Positions 20,007 through 29,040 of a stretch of DNA of 64,000 nucleotides are shown piece after piece (positions within the stretch are counted from its first letter, which is position 1; every line of letters starts with the position of its first letter). Source of the DNA: Rhodobacteraceae bacterium (ex Bugula neritina AB1). Its GTDB lineage: Bacteria > Pseudomonadota > Alphaproteobacteria > Rhodobacterales > Rhodobacteraceae. The notes below the pieces were generated by a model. It was not told where the DNA came from. It saw nothing but the letters and a program-made list of their open reading frames with translations, and searched no databases. A program made the position numbers and the translations under genes. The stretch lies in contig MDLF01000074.1 of NCBI GenBank assembly GCA_001730095.1, forward strand, positions 372,001 to 436,000, given 5' to 3'.

Positions 20007-21641
20007 ATGACCCGGGCTGCAATCTTTGTCTGGGGCTGGTTTGACAGCATCGTGCTGGAGCTGCTGCGCCAGCTGCGCTGGTCCTTTGTTCCGCCGCTGC
20101 TGATTTACTTTGCCTATGGCGCCCAGGGCATCACCACCGTTGCCGCATCCTTTTACGTCAAGGAATATCTGGACCTGTCGGCCGCATTTCTGGCGGGGCT
20201 GGCGTTCTGGGTTGGCCTGCCCTGGGCACTGAAGATGCCGCTTGGCCATCTGGTCGATCTGATCTGGCGCTGGAAATACCTGCTGATCCTTGCCGGTGCC
20301 ATTCTGATGGCGGCCAGCTTTGGCATCCTGGCAGCCATTGTGATGGAGCCTGCCAGGATGGGCGCCGTGATGCCGCTCAGCGCCTGGTACGTCACCGCCG
20401 CCCTGCTGGCGCCTTGCGGATTTGTGCTGCAGGACGTGGTGGCGGATGCCATGTCGGTTGAGGCAGTACCCCATACGGACGCAAATGGCGCCCCGCTGCC
20501 CGAAGCCGAGACCAAATCCCTGCACACCACCATGCAGACCTTTGGCCGCATTGCGCTGATCAGCGGCTCCAGCGCCGCCGCTGCCCTGAATGTCGCCCTG
20601 TTCGACGGCGCCGATGCTCTGCCCCAGTCCGGCAAAGGCGCGCTCTACGGTTTTGTTTTCACCCTTGCCCTGCTGATCCCATTGATTTCCCTGTCAGGCG
20701 TTGCCCTGGCCATCTGGCAAAAGTGGCGCAAGGCCGCCGCACTGCGCCGCGCTGGTGTGCCTGAATCAGAAATCCGCAGCCGCATCGACCTCCCCCGCGA
20801 CCCAGTTACCCCGAACCACTGGTATTTTATCGGCGGCGGCGCCTTTGTCATTCTGTCGCTGGCCGTGGGGCTTGGCGATGTGCCCTATTCGCAGGAAATC
20901 GTCTTTGCCGGGTCCATGGCCATCGTTCTGTTCCTGATGCGCCAGCTGGTCTCCGTCCTGCCGGTGGACCACGCCCGCGCCCTGATCGGCACCGCCATCA
21001 TCATCTTTGTCTACCGCGCCACGCCCCTGCGCGGCCCCGGCGCCACCTGGTTTGAAATCGACATCTTGGGCTTTGACCAGCAGTTTCTGTCGGTTCTCTC
21101 CCTCATCACCTCGCTGCTGACACTGGCCGGCATGCTGGTCTTTCGCCCGCTGATGGCCAGCCGCCCGATCGCCTGGATCGTTGCTTTCCTGGCAATCACC
21201 GAGGCCGTCCTCAGCCTGCCCAACATCGCGCTTTACTACGGCGCCCACCACTGGACCGCCGCCCTGACCGGCGGCATTGTCGATGCCCGCTTTATTGCCG
21301 TCGTTGATACAGCCGTGGAATCGCCGCTGGGCCAGGTCGCCATGATCCCGATGCTCGCCTGGATTGCCCGCAACGCACCTTCAGGTCTCAAGGCCACGTT
21401 CTTTGCCGTCATGGCCTCCTTCACCAACCTGGCGCTCTCGGCCTCCAGCCTGGGCACCAAATATCTGAATGAAATCTTCGTCGTCACCCGCGAAGTCACA
21501 GATTCGGCAGGCGCCGTCACCACAGCTGCCGACTATTCCCAGCTCGGCATGCTGCTGATCACGGTCGGCGTGATCCTATTGGCTGCCCCCCTGACGGCGA
21601 TTTTCCTTATCCAGAACAGCCGCTTCCGCACATCTGAGTAA
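20007..21641 (+). CDS. MFS transporter, folate-biopterin-transporter-like
   Basis: Polytopic inner-membrane protein of 544 residues with roughly 12 hydrophobic helices. The arrangement FYVKEYLDLSAAFLAGLAFWVGLPWALKMPLGHLVDLI resembles the BT1/FBT branch of the major facilitator superfamily more than sugar or drug carriers; LQDVVADAMSVE also fits. A long cytoplasmic loop with charged residues sits near residues 235-270. Likely co-transcribed with the CorC-like gene. The substrate is not known. Confidence 0.75.
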   Translation: MTRAAIFVWGWFDSIVLELLRQLRWSFVPPLLIYFAYGAQGITTVAASFYVKEYLDLSAAFLAGLAFWVGLPWALKMPLGHLVDLIWRWKYLLILAGAILMAASFGILAAIVMEPARMGAVMPLSAWYVTAALLAPCGFVLQDVVADAMSVEAVPHTDANGAPLPEAETKSLHTTMQTFGRIALISGSSAAAALNVALFDGADALPQSGKGALYGFVFTLALLIPLISLSGVALAIWQKWRKAAALRRAGVPESEIRSRIDLPRDPVTPNHWYFIGGGAFVILSLAVGLGDVPYSQEIVFAGSMAIVLFLMRQLVSVLPVDHARALIGTAIIIFVYRATPLRGPGATWFEIDILGFDQQFLSVLSLITSLLTLAGMLVFRPLMASRPIAWIVAFLAITEAVLSLPNIALYYGAHHWTAALTGGIVDARFIAVVDTAVESPLGQVAMIPMLAWIARNAPSGLKATFFAVMASFTNLALSASSLGTKYLNEIFVVTREVTDSAGAVTTAADYSQLGMLLITVGVILLAAPLTAIFLIQNSRFRTSE

Positions 21642-21706
21642 CATCCCCCCTTCGACCGCTACGCAGGCGACACGCCACGCCGATTTTCCTCTGGACTACT
21701 GTTCAC

Positions 21707-21718
21707 TTCTGTACAGAA
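21707..21718. promoter_or_regulatory. Perfect palindrome upstream of the dehydrogenase gene
   Basis: TTCTGTACAGAA, a 12-bp perfect palindrome about 32 bp before the ATG at 21751; a possible operator. No regulator gene is adjacent. Confidence 0.35.
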
Positions 21719-21750
21719 TGCAGGCAGCACCTAATATCTGGGAGGGACCC

Positions 21751-24168
21751 ATGAAAACCACTACCCGCGTGGCAGTGATCGGCGGCGGCGTCGTCGGCTG
21801 CTCTGTCCTCTACCACCTGACCAAGCTCGGCTGGTCGGACGTCATGCTGATCGAACGCTCGGAGCTGACCAGCGGCTCCACCTGGCACGCGGCGGGCGGT
21901 TTCCATACCCTCAATGGCGACACAAATATGGCGGCGCTGCAGGGCTACACCATCAAGCTTTATAAAGAGCTGGAAGAAATCACCGGCATGTCCTGCGGCT
22001 TGCACCATGTGGGCGGCGTCACCCTGGCGGAAACCCAGGAACGCTTCGACATGCTGAAGGCCGAGCGCGCCAAACACCGCTTCATGGGGCTGGAAACCGA
22101 AATCGTCTCCCCCGAGGAGATCAAGAAGATCGCCCCTGTCACCAATATCGACGGCATTGTCGGCGGCCTCTATGACCCGCTCGACGGCCACCTGGACCCT
22201 TCCGGAACCACCCATGCCTATGCCAAGGCCGCGCGCATGGGCGGCGCCACGATCGAGACCCACTGCAAAGTGGTTGAGACCAATCAGCGCCCCGATGGCA
22301 CCTGGGATGTGGTCACCAACAAGGGCACAATCCACGCCGAACATGTGGTCAACGCAGGCGGCCTCTGGGCGCGCGAGGTCGGCGCCATGGCCGGTGTCTA
22401 TTTCCCGCTGCACCCGATGGAGCACCAGTATATCGTCACTGACGAGGTGCCGATGATTGCCCAGATCATCGACGGCGGCGGCGAACACCCGCATGTGATG
22501 GACCCGGCCGGCGAAAGCTACCTGCGCCAGGAAGGCCGCGGCCTCTGCATCGGCTTCTATGAACAGCCCTGCAAACCCTGGGCCGTGGACGGCACGCCGT
22601 GGGACTTCGGCCATGAACTGCTGCCCGACGACTTCGACAAGATCGAAGATTCCATCGCCTTTGCCTACAAACGCTTCCCGGCGCTGGAAGCCGCAGGCGT
22701 CAAATCGGTGATCCACGGCCCCTTCACCTTTGCCCCGGACGGCAACCCGCTGGTCGGCCCGGTGCCGGGCATGCGCAACTACTGGTCCGCCTGCGCCGTC
22801 ATGGCCGGCTTCTCCCAGGGCGGCGGCGTCGGGTTGATGCTGGCCCAGTGGATGGTCGACGGCGAATGCGAACGCGACACCTTTGCAATGGACACCGCTC
22901 GTTTCGGCGACTGGATCACCCCGGGCTATACCCGCCCGAAAGTCATTGAAAACTATCAGAAACGTTTCTCCATCGCCTACCCGAACGAGGAACTCCCCGC
23001 TGCCCGCCCGTTCCGCACCACCCCGATGTATGACATCTTTGACGGCATGGGCGCAGTCTGGGGCGCGCAATATGGCATGGAAGTTCCAAACTACTTCGCA
23101 ACAGGGGACGAGCCGCGCTACGAGACCCCGTCCTTCCGCCGTTCCAACGCTTTTGACGCCACCGCACGCGAGGTCAAAGCGGTGCGCGAAAACGTCGGCA
23201 TCAACGAGGTCCACAACTTCGGCAAATACCTGATCAAAGGCGCCGGTGCCCGCGCCTGGCTCGACCGCATCATGGCCGGCCGGGTGCCGCAGGTGGGCCG
23301 CCTGTCGCTGACGCCAATGCTGTCACCCAAGGGCCGCCTGATCGGCGATTTCACCATCTCCTGCCTCGCAGAGGACGAATTCCAGCTCACCGCCTCCTAT
23401 GGCAGCCAAGCCTACCACATGCGCTGGTTCCTGCAGAATATGGACGCGGGCGTTACCCTCGAAAACATCTCCGACACCCGCAACGGTTTCCAGATCGCAG
23501 GCCCCAAGGCGCGCGCAGTGCTGCAGGCCTGCACAAGGCAGGATATCTCCGAGATGCGCTTCATGGATGTGCGCCGCCTGACCGTGGGCATGGCCGACTG
23601 CATCGTGCAGCGCGTCAGCTACACCGGCGATCTGGGCTATGAGATCTACTGCGACCTGCCCAGCCAGCGCGCCCTGTGGGATGCGCTGTGGGCTGCAGGC
23701 CAGCCCCACGGCATGAAGCCTTTTGGCATGCGGGCCATGATGTCGCTGCGACTGGACAAATTCTTCGGCTCCTGGCTCAGCGAGTTTTCACCTGACTACA
23801 CCGCGGCAGAAACCGGCCTCGACCGCTTCATCTCCTTCAAGAAGAACGCGGACTTCATCGGCCGCGCCGCAGCAGAAGCCGAGCGCGCCGCAGGCCCCGC
23901 CCGCCAGCTCTGCGCGTTTGAGGTAGATGCCGACGATGCCGATGTGGTTGCTTATGAACCGATCTGGATCGACGGTGCGGTCGTGGGTTTCTGCACCTCC
24001 GGCGGCTATTCCCACCACGCGCAGAAATCCATCGCACTGGGATTTGTCCCAACGGAGAAAGCCAGAGAAGGGCTGGAAGTGGACATCGAAATCCTGGGCA
24101 AGATGTATAAGGCCCGCCTGATCACCCAGCCACTGTTCGACGCAGACGGCGCCCGGATGCGCGGCTGA
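21751..24168 (+). CDS. GcvT-fused FAD-dependent dehydrogenase, dimethylglycine/sarcosine type
   Basis: Cytosolic flavoprotein of 805 residues. Residues 1-370 form the FAD-dependent DAO domain, with the Rossmann motif VAVIGGGVVGCSVLYHL and the covalent-flavin-type SGSTWHAAGG segment. A middle FAO_M domain and then aminomethyltransferase (GcvT) and GcvT C-terminal domains follow (GYEIYCDLPSQ, KFFGSWLSEFSP, SGGYSHHAQKSIALGFV). This layout oxidatively demethylates N-methylated glycines and passes the one-carbon unit to tetrahydrofolate. GGGAGGG precedes the ATG at 21751. The exact substrate cannot be fixed, since roseobacters carry many paralogues. Confidence 0.9.
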   Translation: MKTTTRVAVIGGGVVGCSVLYHLTKLGWSDVMLIERSELTSGSTWHAAGGFHTLNGDTNMAALQGYTIKLYKELEEITGMSCGLHHVGGVTLAETQERFDMLKAERAKHRFMGLETEIVSPEEIKKIAPVTNIDGIVGGLYDPLDGHLDPSGTTHAYAKAARMGGATIETHCKVVETNQRPDGTWDVVTNKGTIHAEHVVNAGGLWAREVGAMAGVYFPLHPMEHQYIVTDEVPMIAQIIDGGGEHPHVMDPAGESYLRQEGRGLCIGFYEQPCKPWAVDGTPWDFGHELLPDDFDKIEDSIAFAYKRFPALEAAGVKSVIHGPFTFAPDGNPLVGPVPGMRNYWSACAVMAGFSQGGGVGLMLAQWMVDGECERDTFAMDTARFGDWITPGYTRPKVIENYQKRFSIAYPNEELPAARPFRTTPMYDIFDGMGAVWGAQYGMEVPNYFATGDEPRYETPSFRRSNAFDATAREVKAVRENVGINEVHNFGKYLIKGAGARAWLDRIMAGRVPQVGRLSLTPMLSPKGRLIGDFTISCLAEDEFQLTASYGSQAYHMRWFLQNMDAGVTLENISDTRNGFQIAGPKARAVLQACTRQDISEMRFMDVRRLTVGMADCIVQRVSYTGDLGYEIYCDLPSQRALWDALWAAGQPHGMKPFGMRAMMSLRLDKFFGSWLSEFSPDYTAAETGLDRFISFKKNADFIGRAAAEAERAAGPARQLCAFEVDADDADVVAYEPIWIDGAVVGFCTSGGYSHHAQKSIALGFVPTEKAREGLEVDIEILGKMYKARLITQPLFDADGARMRG

Positions 24169-24181
24169 CCCTAAAACATGT

Positions 24182-24210
24182 GATACAGGTCAGACAAACT
24201 GACCTGTATC
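24182..24210. promoter_or_regulatory. 12-bp inverted repeat containing AGGTCA-N7-TGACCT
   Basis: GATACAGGTCAG and CTGACCTGTATC flank a 5-nt loop, 14 bp after the dehydrogenase stop. No T-run follows, so it is a poor terminator. Its core AGGTCA-N7-TGACCT is repeated at 24305-24323. Confidence 0.6.
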
Positions 24211-24282
24211 CGCCCTGTTGCCAAGGCAGCGCACGCTGACGCCGCGAAACTTGCGCAACACATACGTCAGTGCCTGCACCCG

Positions 24283-24304
24283 AATGTTTCGCGCGCGAAA
24301 CATT
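24283..24304. promoter_or_regulatory. 22-bp perfect palindrome
   Basis: Half-site AATGTTTCGCG is followed directly by its exact reverse complement, with no spacer. It abuts the second AGGTCA-N7-TGACCT element and lies 115 bp before the MobA-like gene. The form suits a dimeric repressor; the factor is unknown. Confidence 0.5.
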
Positions 24305-24324
24305 AGGTCACCCTTTCTGACCTA
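24304..24324. promoter_or_regulatory. Second AGGTCA-N7-TGACCT inverted repeat
   Basis: TAGGTCA / TGACCTA with a 7-nt spacer. The half-sites and spacing are identical to the core of the repeat at 24187-24205; the two start 118 bp apart. Confidence 0.55.
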
Positions 24325-24347
24325 TGCAGCTTTCACTGGCACCGCCT

Positions 24348-24380
24348 CTTCATCTTTGCAAAAATACTCCCGCCGGAGGC
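24348..24380 (-). repeat. Short interspersed intergenic repeat, copy 3
   Basis: On the minus strand it reads GCCTCCGGCGGGAGTA, a T-run and GCAAAGATGAAG. It shares the GC stem, AT-rich core and AAGA-type tail with the copy at 60088-60123, and more distantly with those at 7126 and 39931. Confidence 0.6.
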
Positions 24381-24418
24381 TTCCATCAGCCCGGCCAAAC
24401 GCCAAGGTTTGAACAGTC

Positions 24419-25000
24419 ATGACCGGTATCGCCATCCTCCTGCTTGCCGCCGGCGCCTCCTCCCGGATGCAGGGCCGCGACAAGCTGATGGAGCAGGTGG
24501 ACGGCCAGCCGCTGCTCGCCCTTATGTGCCGCCGGGCGGCCCTGACCGGGCTGCCGGTCTATGTGACACTGCCCAGGTCCCCGCACCCCCGCACAGCCGC
24601 CGCTGGCGGTGCAATCCAGGTGCCGGTCCCGGATGCCGCAGAGGGCATGGCCGCCTCCATCCGCCGCGGCTGTTCTGCACTGCCATCAGACATCAAGGGC
24701 GTCATGATCCTTCCATCTGACATGCCAGAGATCACAACGCAGGACATGCTGCAGCTGGCGTCCCATTTCCAAGGCCCCATCCCCCCGGTCCTGCGCGCAG
24801 CGGCAGCAGACGGCACTCCCGGGCACCCGGTCCTGTTTCCAAGCCGCTGCTTTGCGGCGCTGAAGGCGTTGCAGGGCGATCAAGGCGCCCGCAGCGTGCT
24901 GAAGGCTGAGACTGTGCAACCGGTCCCCCTGCCCGACCGCCGCGCTGTCACGGATCTGGACACGCCCGAGGCCTGGGCCGACTGGCGCAAACGCCGCTGA
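24419..25000 (+). CDS. MobA-like nucleotidyltransferase
   Basis: 193 residues with the MobA/MocA nucleotidyltransferase start LLLAAGASSRMQGRDKLM (nucleotide-binding loop plus Lys), then the metal-binding PSDMPEITTQDM motif and the GHPVLFPSRCF block. The family makes molybdopterin cytosine or guanine dinucleotide cofactor; the length and motif spacing favour the MocA/MobA-like group. No xanthine or CO dehydrogenase-type gene is within this window, so the client enzyme is unknown. The upstream 250 bp hold three inverted repeats. Confidence 0.82.
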   Translation: MTGIAILLLAAGASSRMQGRDKLMEQVDGQPLLALMCRRAALTGLPVYVTLPRSPHPRTAAAGGAIQVPVPDAAEGMAASIRRGCSALPSDIKGVMILPSDMPEITTQDMLQLASHFQGPIPPVLRAAAADGTPGHPVLFPSRCFAALKALQGDQGARSVLKAETVQPVPLPDRRAVTDLDTPEAWADWRKRR

Positions 25001-25017
25001 ACCCCGGTAAAATGCAG

Positions 25018-25046
25018 AGAAGGCAGGGTACGAGACCCTGCCTTCC
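25018..25046. terminator. Hairpin between convergent genes
   Basis: AAGGCAGGGT / ACCCTGCCTT, a perfect 10-bp stem with a 5-nt loop, between the MobA-like gene and the RTX gene. T-runs are weak on both sides. Confidence 0.6.
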
Positions 25047-25095
25047 TGCGCTTCGCTCTTATCCGCCATTTCCCCCAAAACGGCAGCTGCACCTG

Positions 25096-27324
25096 TCAGT
25101 GCACAAGCAGATGCGCCTCGTGTTTGCGCAGCGACCGGCGCGCTGCGGTATAGCCTTCACGGCCCTTTTGCGACTTCAGGTCCGGGAACAGTTCAAACAG
25201 TTCGTTGCGTTGCGCATTGTCCAGCCCGCGCAAGGACTGGTCGCCGGGCTGGAAACTTTCGGTCCAGGCACCATCGGACAGCACAACCTCATGCTGGTCG
25301 AACATGAAATGAATGTAGGTGACTTTTGTGGTTTCCACACTGTCGACACCTGCAAGCCCGGTCAGATGCTTTGCCGCCACCAGCACCTCGCGGTCCTCGA
25401 AGTAGAGCGCGGTTTTGTCGTTTGCTACCAGCACCCGGTGGTTCGGGCTGACCATCATGTCACGCTCCGGCAGGCCATTGCCCAAGGCGCCCTGACGGAT
25501 CAGAACCGGCTGAAGATAGGCCGCCCCTTTCAAGTCATGGGCCTCCAATGTGCGGCTGCCGATCCAGCGGATTTCCTGAATGCCGTTGTCGCGGGTGATT
25601 ACCCGGTCGCCGGCCTGCAAATCCTCGACCCGGCGCTCGCCCTGCGGCGTCGCAATCAACGTGCCAGGCGTAAAGCAGGGAATGATCTGCTCGATCTCGC
25701 CGAACGTCATGGAGCCGGTCACACCGCCGTCATCATCCAGGAAGTTCACGGTACCCGAGAGGCTGTTGCCGTCGGCGTCGACGGTGACGCCGGTCAGCTC
25801 AAACGGGCCGGTTCCGGTCAGATCCAGCGTGTCAAAGTCGTCACCGCCCGAACCGCCGTCAACCTCGTCGCCGTCATTGCCACCAAGGAAAGTATCGCGT
25901 CCGGCGCCGCCCGACAGGGTATCGGCGCCCTGGCCGCCGGTGATCAGGTCATCGCCTGCCCCGCCGCGAACGATATCGTCATCAATACCGGCATCAATGG
26001 TATCGTTGCCTGAGCCGCCGGCGATGTCGTCGTCATCATCCTGACCAAAGATCAGGTCGTTCCCCGAACCGCCGTCGATCGTGTCCATGCCGTTGGTCGG
26101 ATCCGGATCTGCGGGACGGCCATCGCTGCCGTCGTCGGTGATGTTCAGCCCATCCGGGAAGGACGGGTTCAGACCGCCATAAATGGTATCGCTGCCGCCG
26201 CCGCCGAGCAGGCTGTCAGAGCCTTCGCCGCCGATGATAACATCCGCCTGGGAACCGCCGTCGATGGTGTCATCGTCGATGCCGCCATCGATCACGTCCA
26301 TGCCGGTGCCGCCATCAATCAGGTCAGCATCATCGCCGGTGGAAATAGTGTCATTACCGGCGCCGCCCAGAACCGTATCGCGGTCATCATAGGGATCGGC
26401 ATCGGCCGGGATGAACGGAATATCCGGATCGGTGCCGGTGTAGCCCGGGAAACCGCGGTCCGGCAGCGGCACGCCGCTGTCCTTGGAGGTGTCGATTACA
26501 TCGTCACCGTCGCCGCCTTCGACCGAGTCCGAGCCGTCTCCGCCGTCAATGGTATCATCTCCACCGCCGCCCAGAATGGTATCGTTGCCCGCGCCGCCGG
26601 TCAGGCTGTCGTCACCTGGCACAACCGGATCCACAGGGTCCGAAGAATAGTCGAAATGTGCCGTGTCGAGCGACGTGCCAGAGGTGCCCAGATCGATGAT
26701 CAGCTTGACGTCGTTAAAGTCACGGTCGCCCAGATTGTTCAGGTCTTCAAATCCCAGCTGAACCGAGCCGTCCGGGAATTCGTAAATCCCCTTGGTATGA
26801 TCCAGACCGTCCGGGTTCAGGTCTGCGTTGCTGCCATAGCCAGAGGAGTAGTAAGTTCCATGCGGGCTGACGATGCCGACGCCGACCACTGCACCGACTG
26901 CAGCATCATAGGTATAGGTCTCGCCGACATCCGCAGCGGCATCCTGCGACAGTTCAACGATGTTGCTGATCGCGCCGGTGTCCGGATCTATGGTGTAGGC
27001 AAAGACGGTGTTCGTGAAGGCGGAGCTGGTGGAAGAGATTGTAATCTTGACCGGTTCTGTGGTGCCGGACACGCCATCGCCGAGGATCAGATCATCGCCG
27101 CTGCCACCCTCCACGGTATCGCTGCCTGCGCCGGCATAGACGCTGTCGTTCCCATCGCCTGCGATGATGACATCATCATCCGGTCCCACCGACGGATCAA
27201 TTGCATCTGCGTTGTCGACCATGTCCCCTTCGGGATCACCAGTATAGGCTCCGTCAATCAGGTCACTGCCCGCAGTGCCTTCTACAATTCCATCCAGCTC
27301 CGGATTCGGATTGTTGTCGCTCAT
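25096..27324 (-). CDS. RTX calcium-binding protein with DUF4114 and C-terminal Hint domain
   Basis: 742 acidic residues. An initial RTX-type block (GDGNDSVYAGAGSDTVEGGSGDD) is followed by a DUF4114-like domain ending LGFEDLNNLGDRDFNDVKL, then long arrays of GGxGxDxI nonapeptides that bind Ca2+ in a beta roll. The C-terminal 193 residues form a Hint_2 domain: it begins CFTPGTLIATPQG at residue 550 and has a SPNHRVLV block. RTX arrays usually mean type I secretion; no transporter is adjacent and no classical signal peptide is seen. Start at 27324 follows GGAGAGGGTGAAG; the frame is open upstream but not protein-like. Confidence 0.9.
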   Translation of the reverse strand: MSDNNPNPELDGIVEGTAGSDLIDGAYTGDPEGDMVDNADAIDPSVGPDDDVIIAGDGNDSVYAGAGSDTVEGGSGDDLILGDGVSGTTEPVKITISSTSSAFTNTVFAYTIDPDTGAISNIVELSQDAAADVGETYTYDAAVGAVVGVGIVSPHGTYYSSGYGSNADLNPDGLDHTKGIYEFPDGSVQLGFEDLNNLGDRDFNDVKLIIDLGTSGTSLDTAHFDYSSDPVDPVVPGDDSLTGGAGNDTILGGGGDDTIDGGDGSDSVEGGDGDDVIDTSKDSGVPLPDRGFPGYTGTDPDIPFIPADADPYDDRDTVLGGAGNDTISTGDDADLIDGGTGMDVIDGGIDDDTIDGGSQADVIIGGEGSDSLLGGGGSDTIYGGLNPSFPDGLNITDDGSDGRPADPDPTNGMDTIDGGSGNDLIFGQDDDDDIAGGSGNDTIDAGIDDDIVRGGAGDDLITGGQGADTLSGGAGRDTFLGGNDGDEVDGGSGGDDFDTLDLTGTGPFELTGVTVDADGNSLSGTVNFLDDDGGVTGSMTFGEIEQIIPCFTPGTLIATPQGERRVEDLQAGDRVITRDNGIQEIRWIGSRTLEAHDLKGAAYLQPVLIRQGALGNGLPERDMMVSPNHRVLVANDKTALYFEDREVLVAAKHLTGLAGVDSVETTKVTYIHFMFDQHEVVLSDGAWTESFQPGDQSLRGLDNAQRNELFELFPDLKSQKGREGYTAARRSLRKHEAHLLVH

Positions 27325-28143
27325 TGTCTTCACCCTCTCCTCGCCTGGCTGGTCCCAAGCCCCATCGTTTGAACCAGCCAGGCAACTGCGCAGCCACGCA
27401 GAATGCCATTTCAAAACCCACAAGCCCAAGCAGGCAGAGGGCCAGACCGCGCAAGCGTTCTGGTCTGCGTGCCAATGCAGCACGCAGCCGGGTTGCATAA
27501 CCTTTTCGGATCAGTGAAGTGCGCGTATCGCGGCACAAAGACTTGAACTAAATTTTAGCAGTCCACCACAGTCCAACAGCTTGCAGAACATACCCCCCAA
27601 TGGGCTCATTCATGAATACTTTAGCCCTGGCAGCCCACAAAGCCAAAAAATTGCCTAAACTCCTCACGATTCCGCAGGCGGGCCTATTGATAACCGGCTG
27701 TGGCTGCCGCGCCTGAGGCTGACTGTTTCCAGATTTCGGTCAAAACCCACCGAAAAAAGTGTCAAACAGATCATTTTTGCCATCTGAGACCGAGTACAGC
27801 GCCGGTTTGGTTTCCAAATCCGAAACATGGAATTTTGAAGGCAGGCCGACTGCAGTTTGCCACAAACTTCGGGCCTCTCGTGGAGATTGGCGCCACTTCA
27901 GAGGGTAATTGATGTCATTTCGGAATTTTGTTTCCCAAAAACGGTGAAACATCCTCCGGCAAACCACGAATCAAGGCCGCGACCTGCATAAGTCCACTGG
28001 TTGCAAAGCAAGAAAAAAATGACTGGAGATTGAGTTAAGCCTGCCATATCGGCCGTGTTCTGCAACACTGCTGAGCGCCACGATGAACCGGGCAAACTGA
28101 ACAGATCAATCTGAACGAGCCGATCTGAACCAATATGGGATTA
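27325..28143. other. 819-bp stretch without a convincing gene
   Basis: Lies between the divergently read RTX start and the tRNA. Base composition is more AT-rich than the flanks. Short frames at 27700-27912 (+) and 27740-27967 (-) overlap one another, lack recognisable sequence and have no good ribosome binding sites. Presumably holds the RTX promoter; no clear box was found. Confidence 0.5.
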
Positions 28144-28233
28144 TGGCGGAGAGACAGGGATTCGAACCCTGGAGACGGTCTCCCGCCTACACACTTTCCA
28201 GGCGTGCGCCTTCGACCACTCGGCCACCTCTCC
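28144..28233 (-). tRNA. tRNA-Ser (anticodon GGA)
   Basis: Complete class II tRNA with encoded CCA. The acceptor stem GGAGAGG pairs with TCTCTCC; the anticodon stem CACGC/GTGTG encloses loop CTGGAAA, giving anticodon GGA (reads UCC and UCU). A long variable arm (GGCGGGAGACCGTCT) and the T arm CAGGGTTCGAATCCCTG follow. Confidence 0.97.
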
Positions 28234-28314
28234 GTTGAGGGGGCTTTTGAAGGATCGGCGGGGGAAATGCAAGAGCCGAAACTGCAAAAACTTCACTTCC
28301 CCCCGAAAACTTTT

Positions 28315-29040
28315 TCAGGGCTCCAAATGCAGGTAAACCCGGCGGTTCTGTTTGCCCTTTTTCTCAACCTTTCCAAGGCGGATGTGGCCGATTTCACCGG
28401 TGTGCCGGACATGGGTGCCGCCACAGGGCTGCAGGTCGACCTGTTCGTCCGCAGTGCCGATCCGCACCAGCCGCACCTGACCTGCGCCACGCGGTGGCGA
28501 CACCGACATGGTTTTGACCAGCTGCGGGTTGGCATCCAGTTCCGCGTCGGTGATCCAGTCCTCGGAGACCGCAAGGTCGCGGTCGATCAGCGCCTGCAGC
28601 TGGTCCTGCAGCGCCTGTTTATCGTCCGGCGCCTCGGGCATGTTGAAATCAAGCCGCCCCTTTTGCGCACCGATGGAACCACCGGTCACTTCCAGCGGAA
28701 TGACAACAGACAGAAGGTGCAGCGCCGTGTGAACGCGCATGTGGCCGTAGCGGCGCTCCCAGTCGAGGGTTTGGGTCACCGTGGTTCCCACGGCAGGCAG
28801 GGTCTCGCCTTCATGCGGCAGCAGAATGACCGCGCCCTCTTCGCCCTTGACCGTGGTTGCAATGGAACATTGCCCATCCCCCCACAACAGCTGGCCGCTG
28901 TCACCGGGTTGGCCGCCGCCGGTGGCATAGAACAAGGTCCGGTCCAGAACGATCCCACCCTGATCGGAATGGGCCAGGACCTGTGCTTCGGTCATCCGTG
29001 CATAGGCGTCCTTGCGGAACAGCAGCTCACTTGTCGGCAT
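28315..29040 (-). CDS. AlaX-type alanyl-tRNA editing protein
   Basis: Free-standing editing domain that hydrolyses Ser (or Gly) wrongly attached to tRNA-Ala. Zinc ligands are visible: H104 and H108 in RVHTALH, C206 and H210 in QPCGGTHVRH. FYATGGGQPGDSG near residue 40 is the conserved AlaX/AlaRS editing motif. 241 residues corresponds to the AlaX-M class. The ATG at 29038-29040 overlaps the MscS-type gene by 14 bp and follows AGGAGGAGAAGG. Last gene of an eight-gene minus-strand run, 81 bp before a tRNA-Ser gene. Confidence 0.93.
   Translation of the reverse strand: MPTSELLFRKDAYARMTEAQVLAHSDQGGIVLDRTLFYATGGGQPGDSGQLLWGDGQCSIATTVKGEEGAVILLPHEGETLPAVGTTVTQTLDWERRYGHMRVHTALHLLSVVIPLEVTGGSIGAQKGRLDFNMPEAPDDKQALQDQLQALIDRDLAVSEDWITDAELDANPQLVKTMSVSPPRGAGQVRLVRIGTADEQVDLQPCGGTHVRHTGEIGHIRLGKVEKKGKQNRRVYLHLEP

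Noticed and set aside
21703-23214. Minus-strand open frame of 503 codons opposite the dehydrogenase
   Set aside because: Same shadow pattern; the plus strand encodes an intact Rossmann-fold flavoprotein.
25700-27200. Repetitive DNA resembling a repeat array
   Set aside because: The repeats encode RTX nonapeptides with variable codons; no conserved direct repeats with unique spacers, so not a CRISPR array.
28144-28233. tRNA gene as an integration site of a genomic island
   Set aside because: No integrase and no duplicate of the tRNA 3' end were seen in the flanking sequence.
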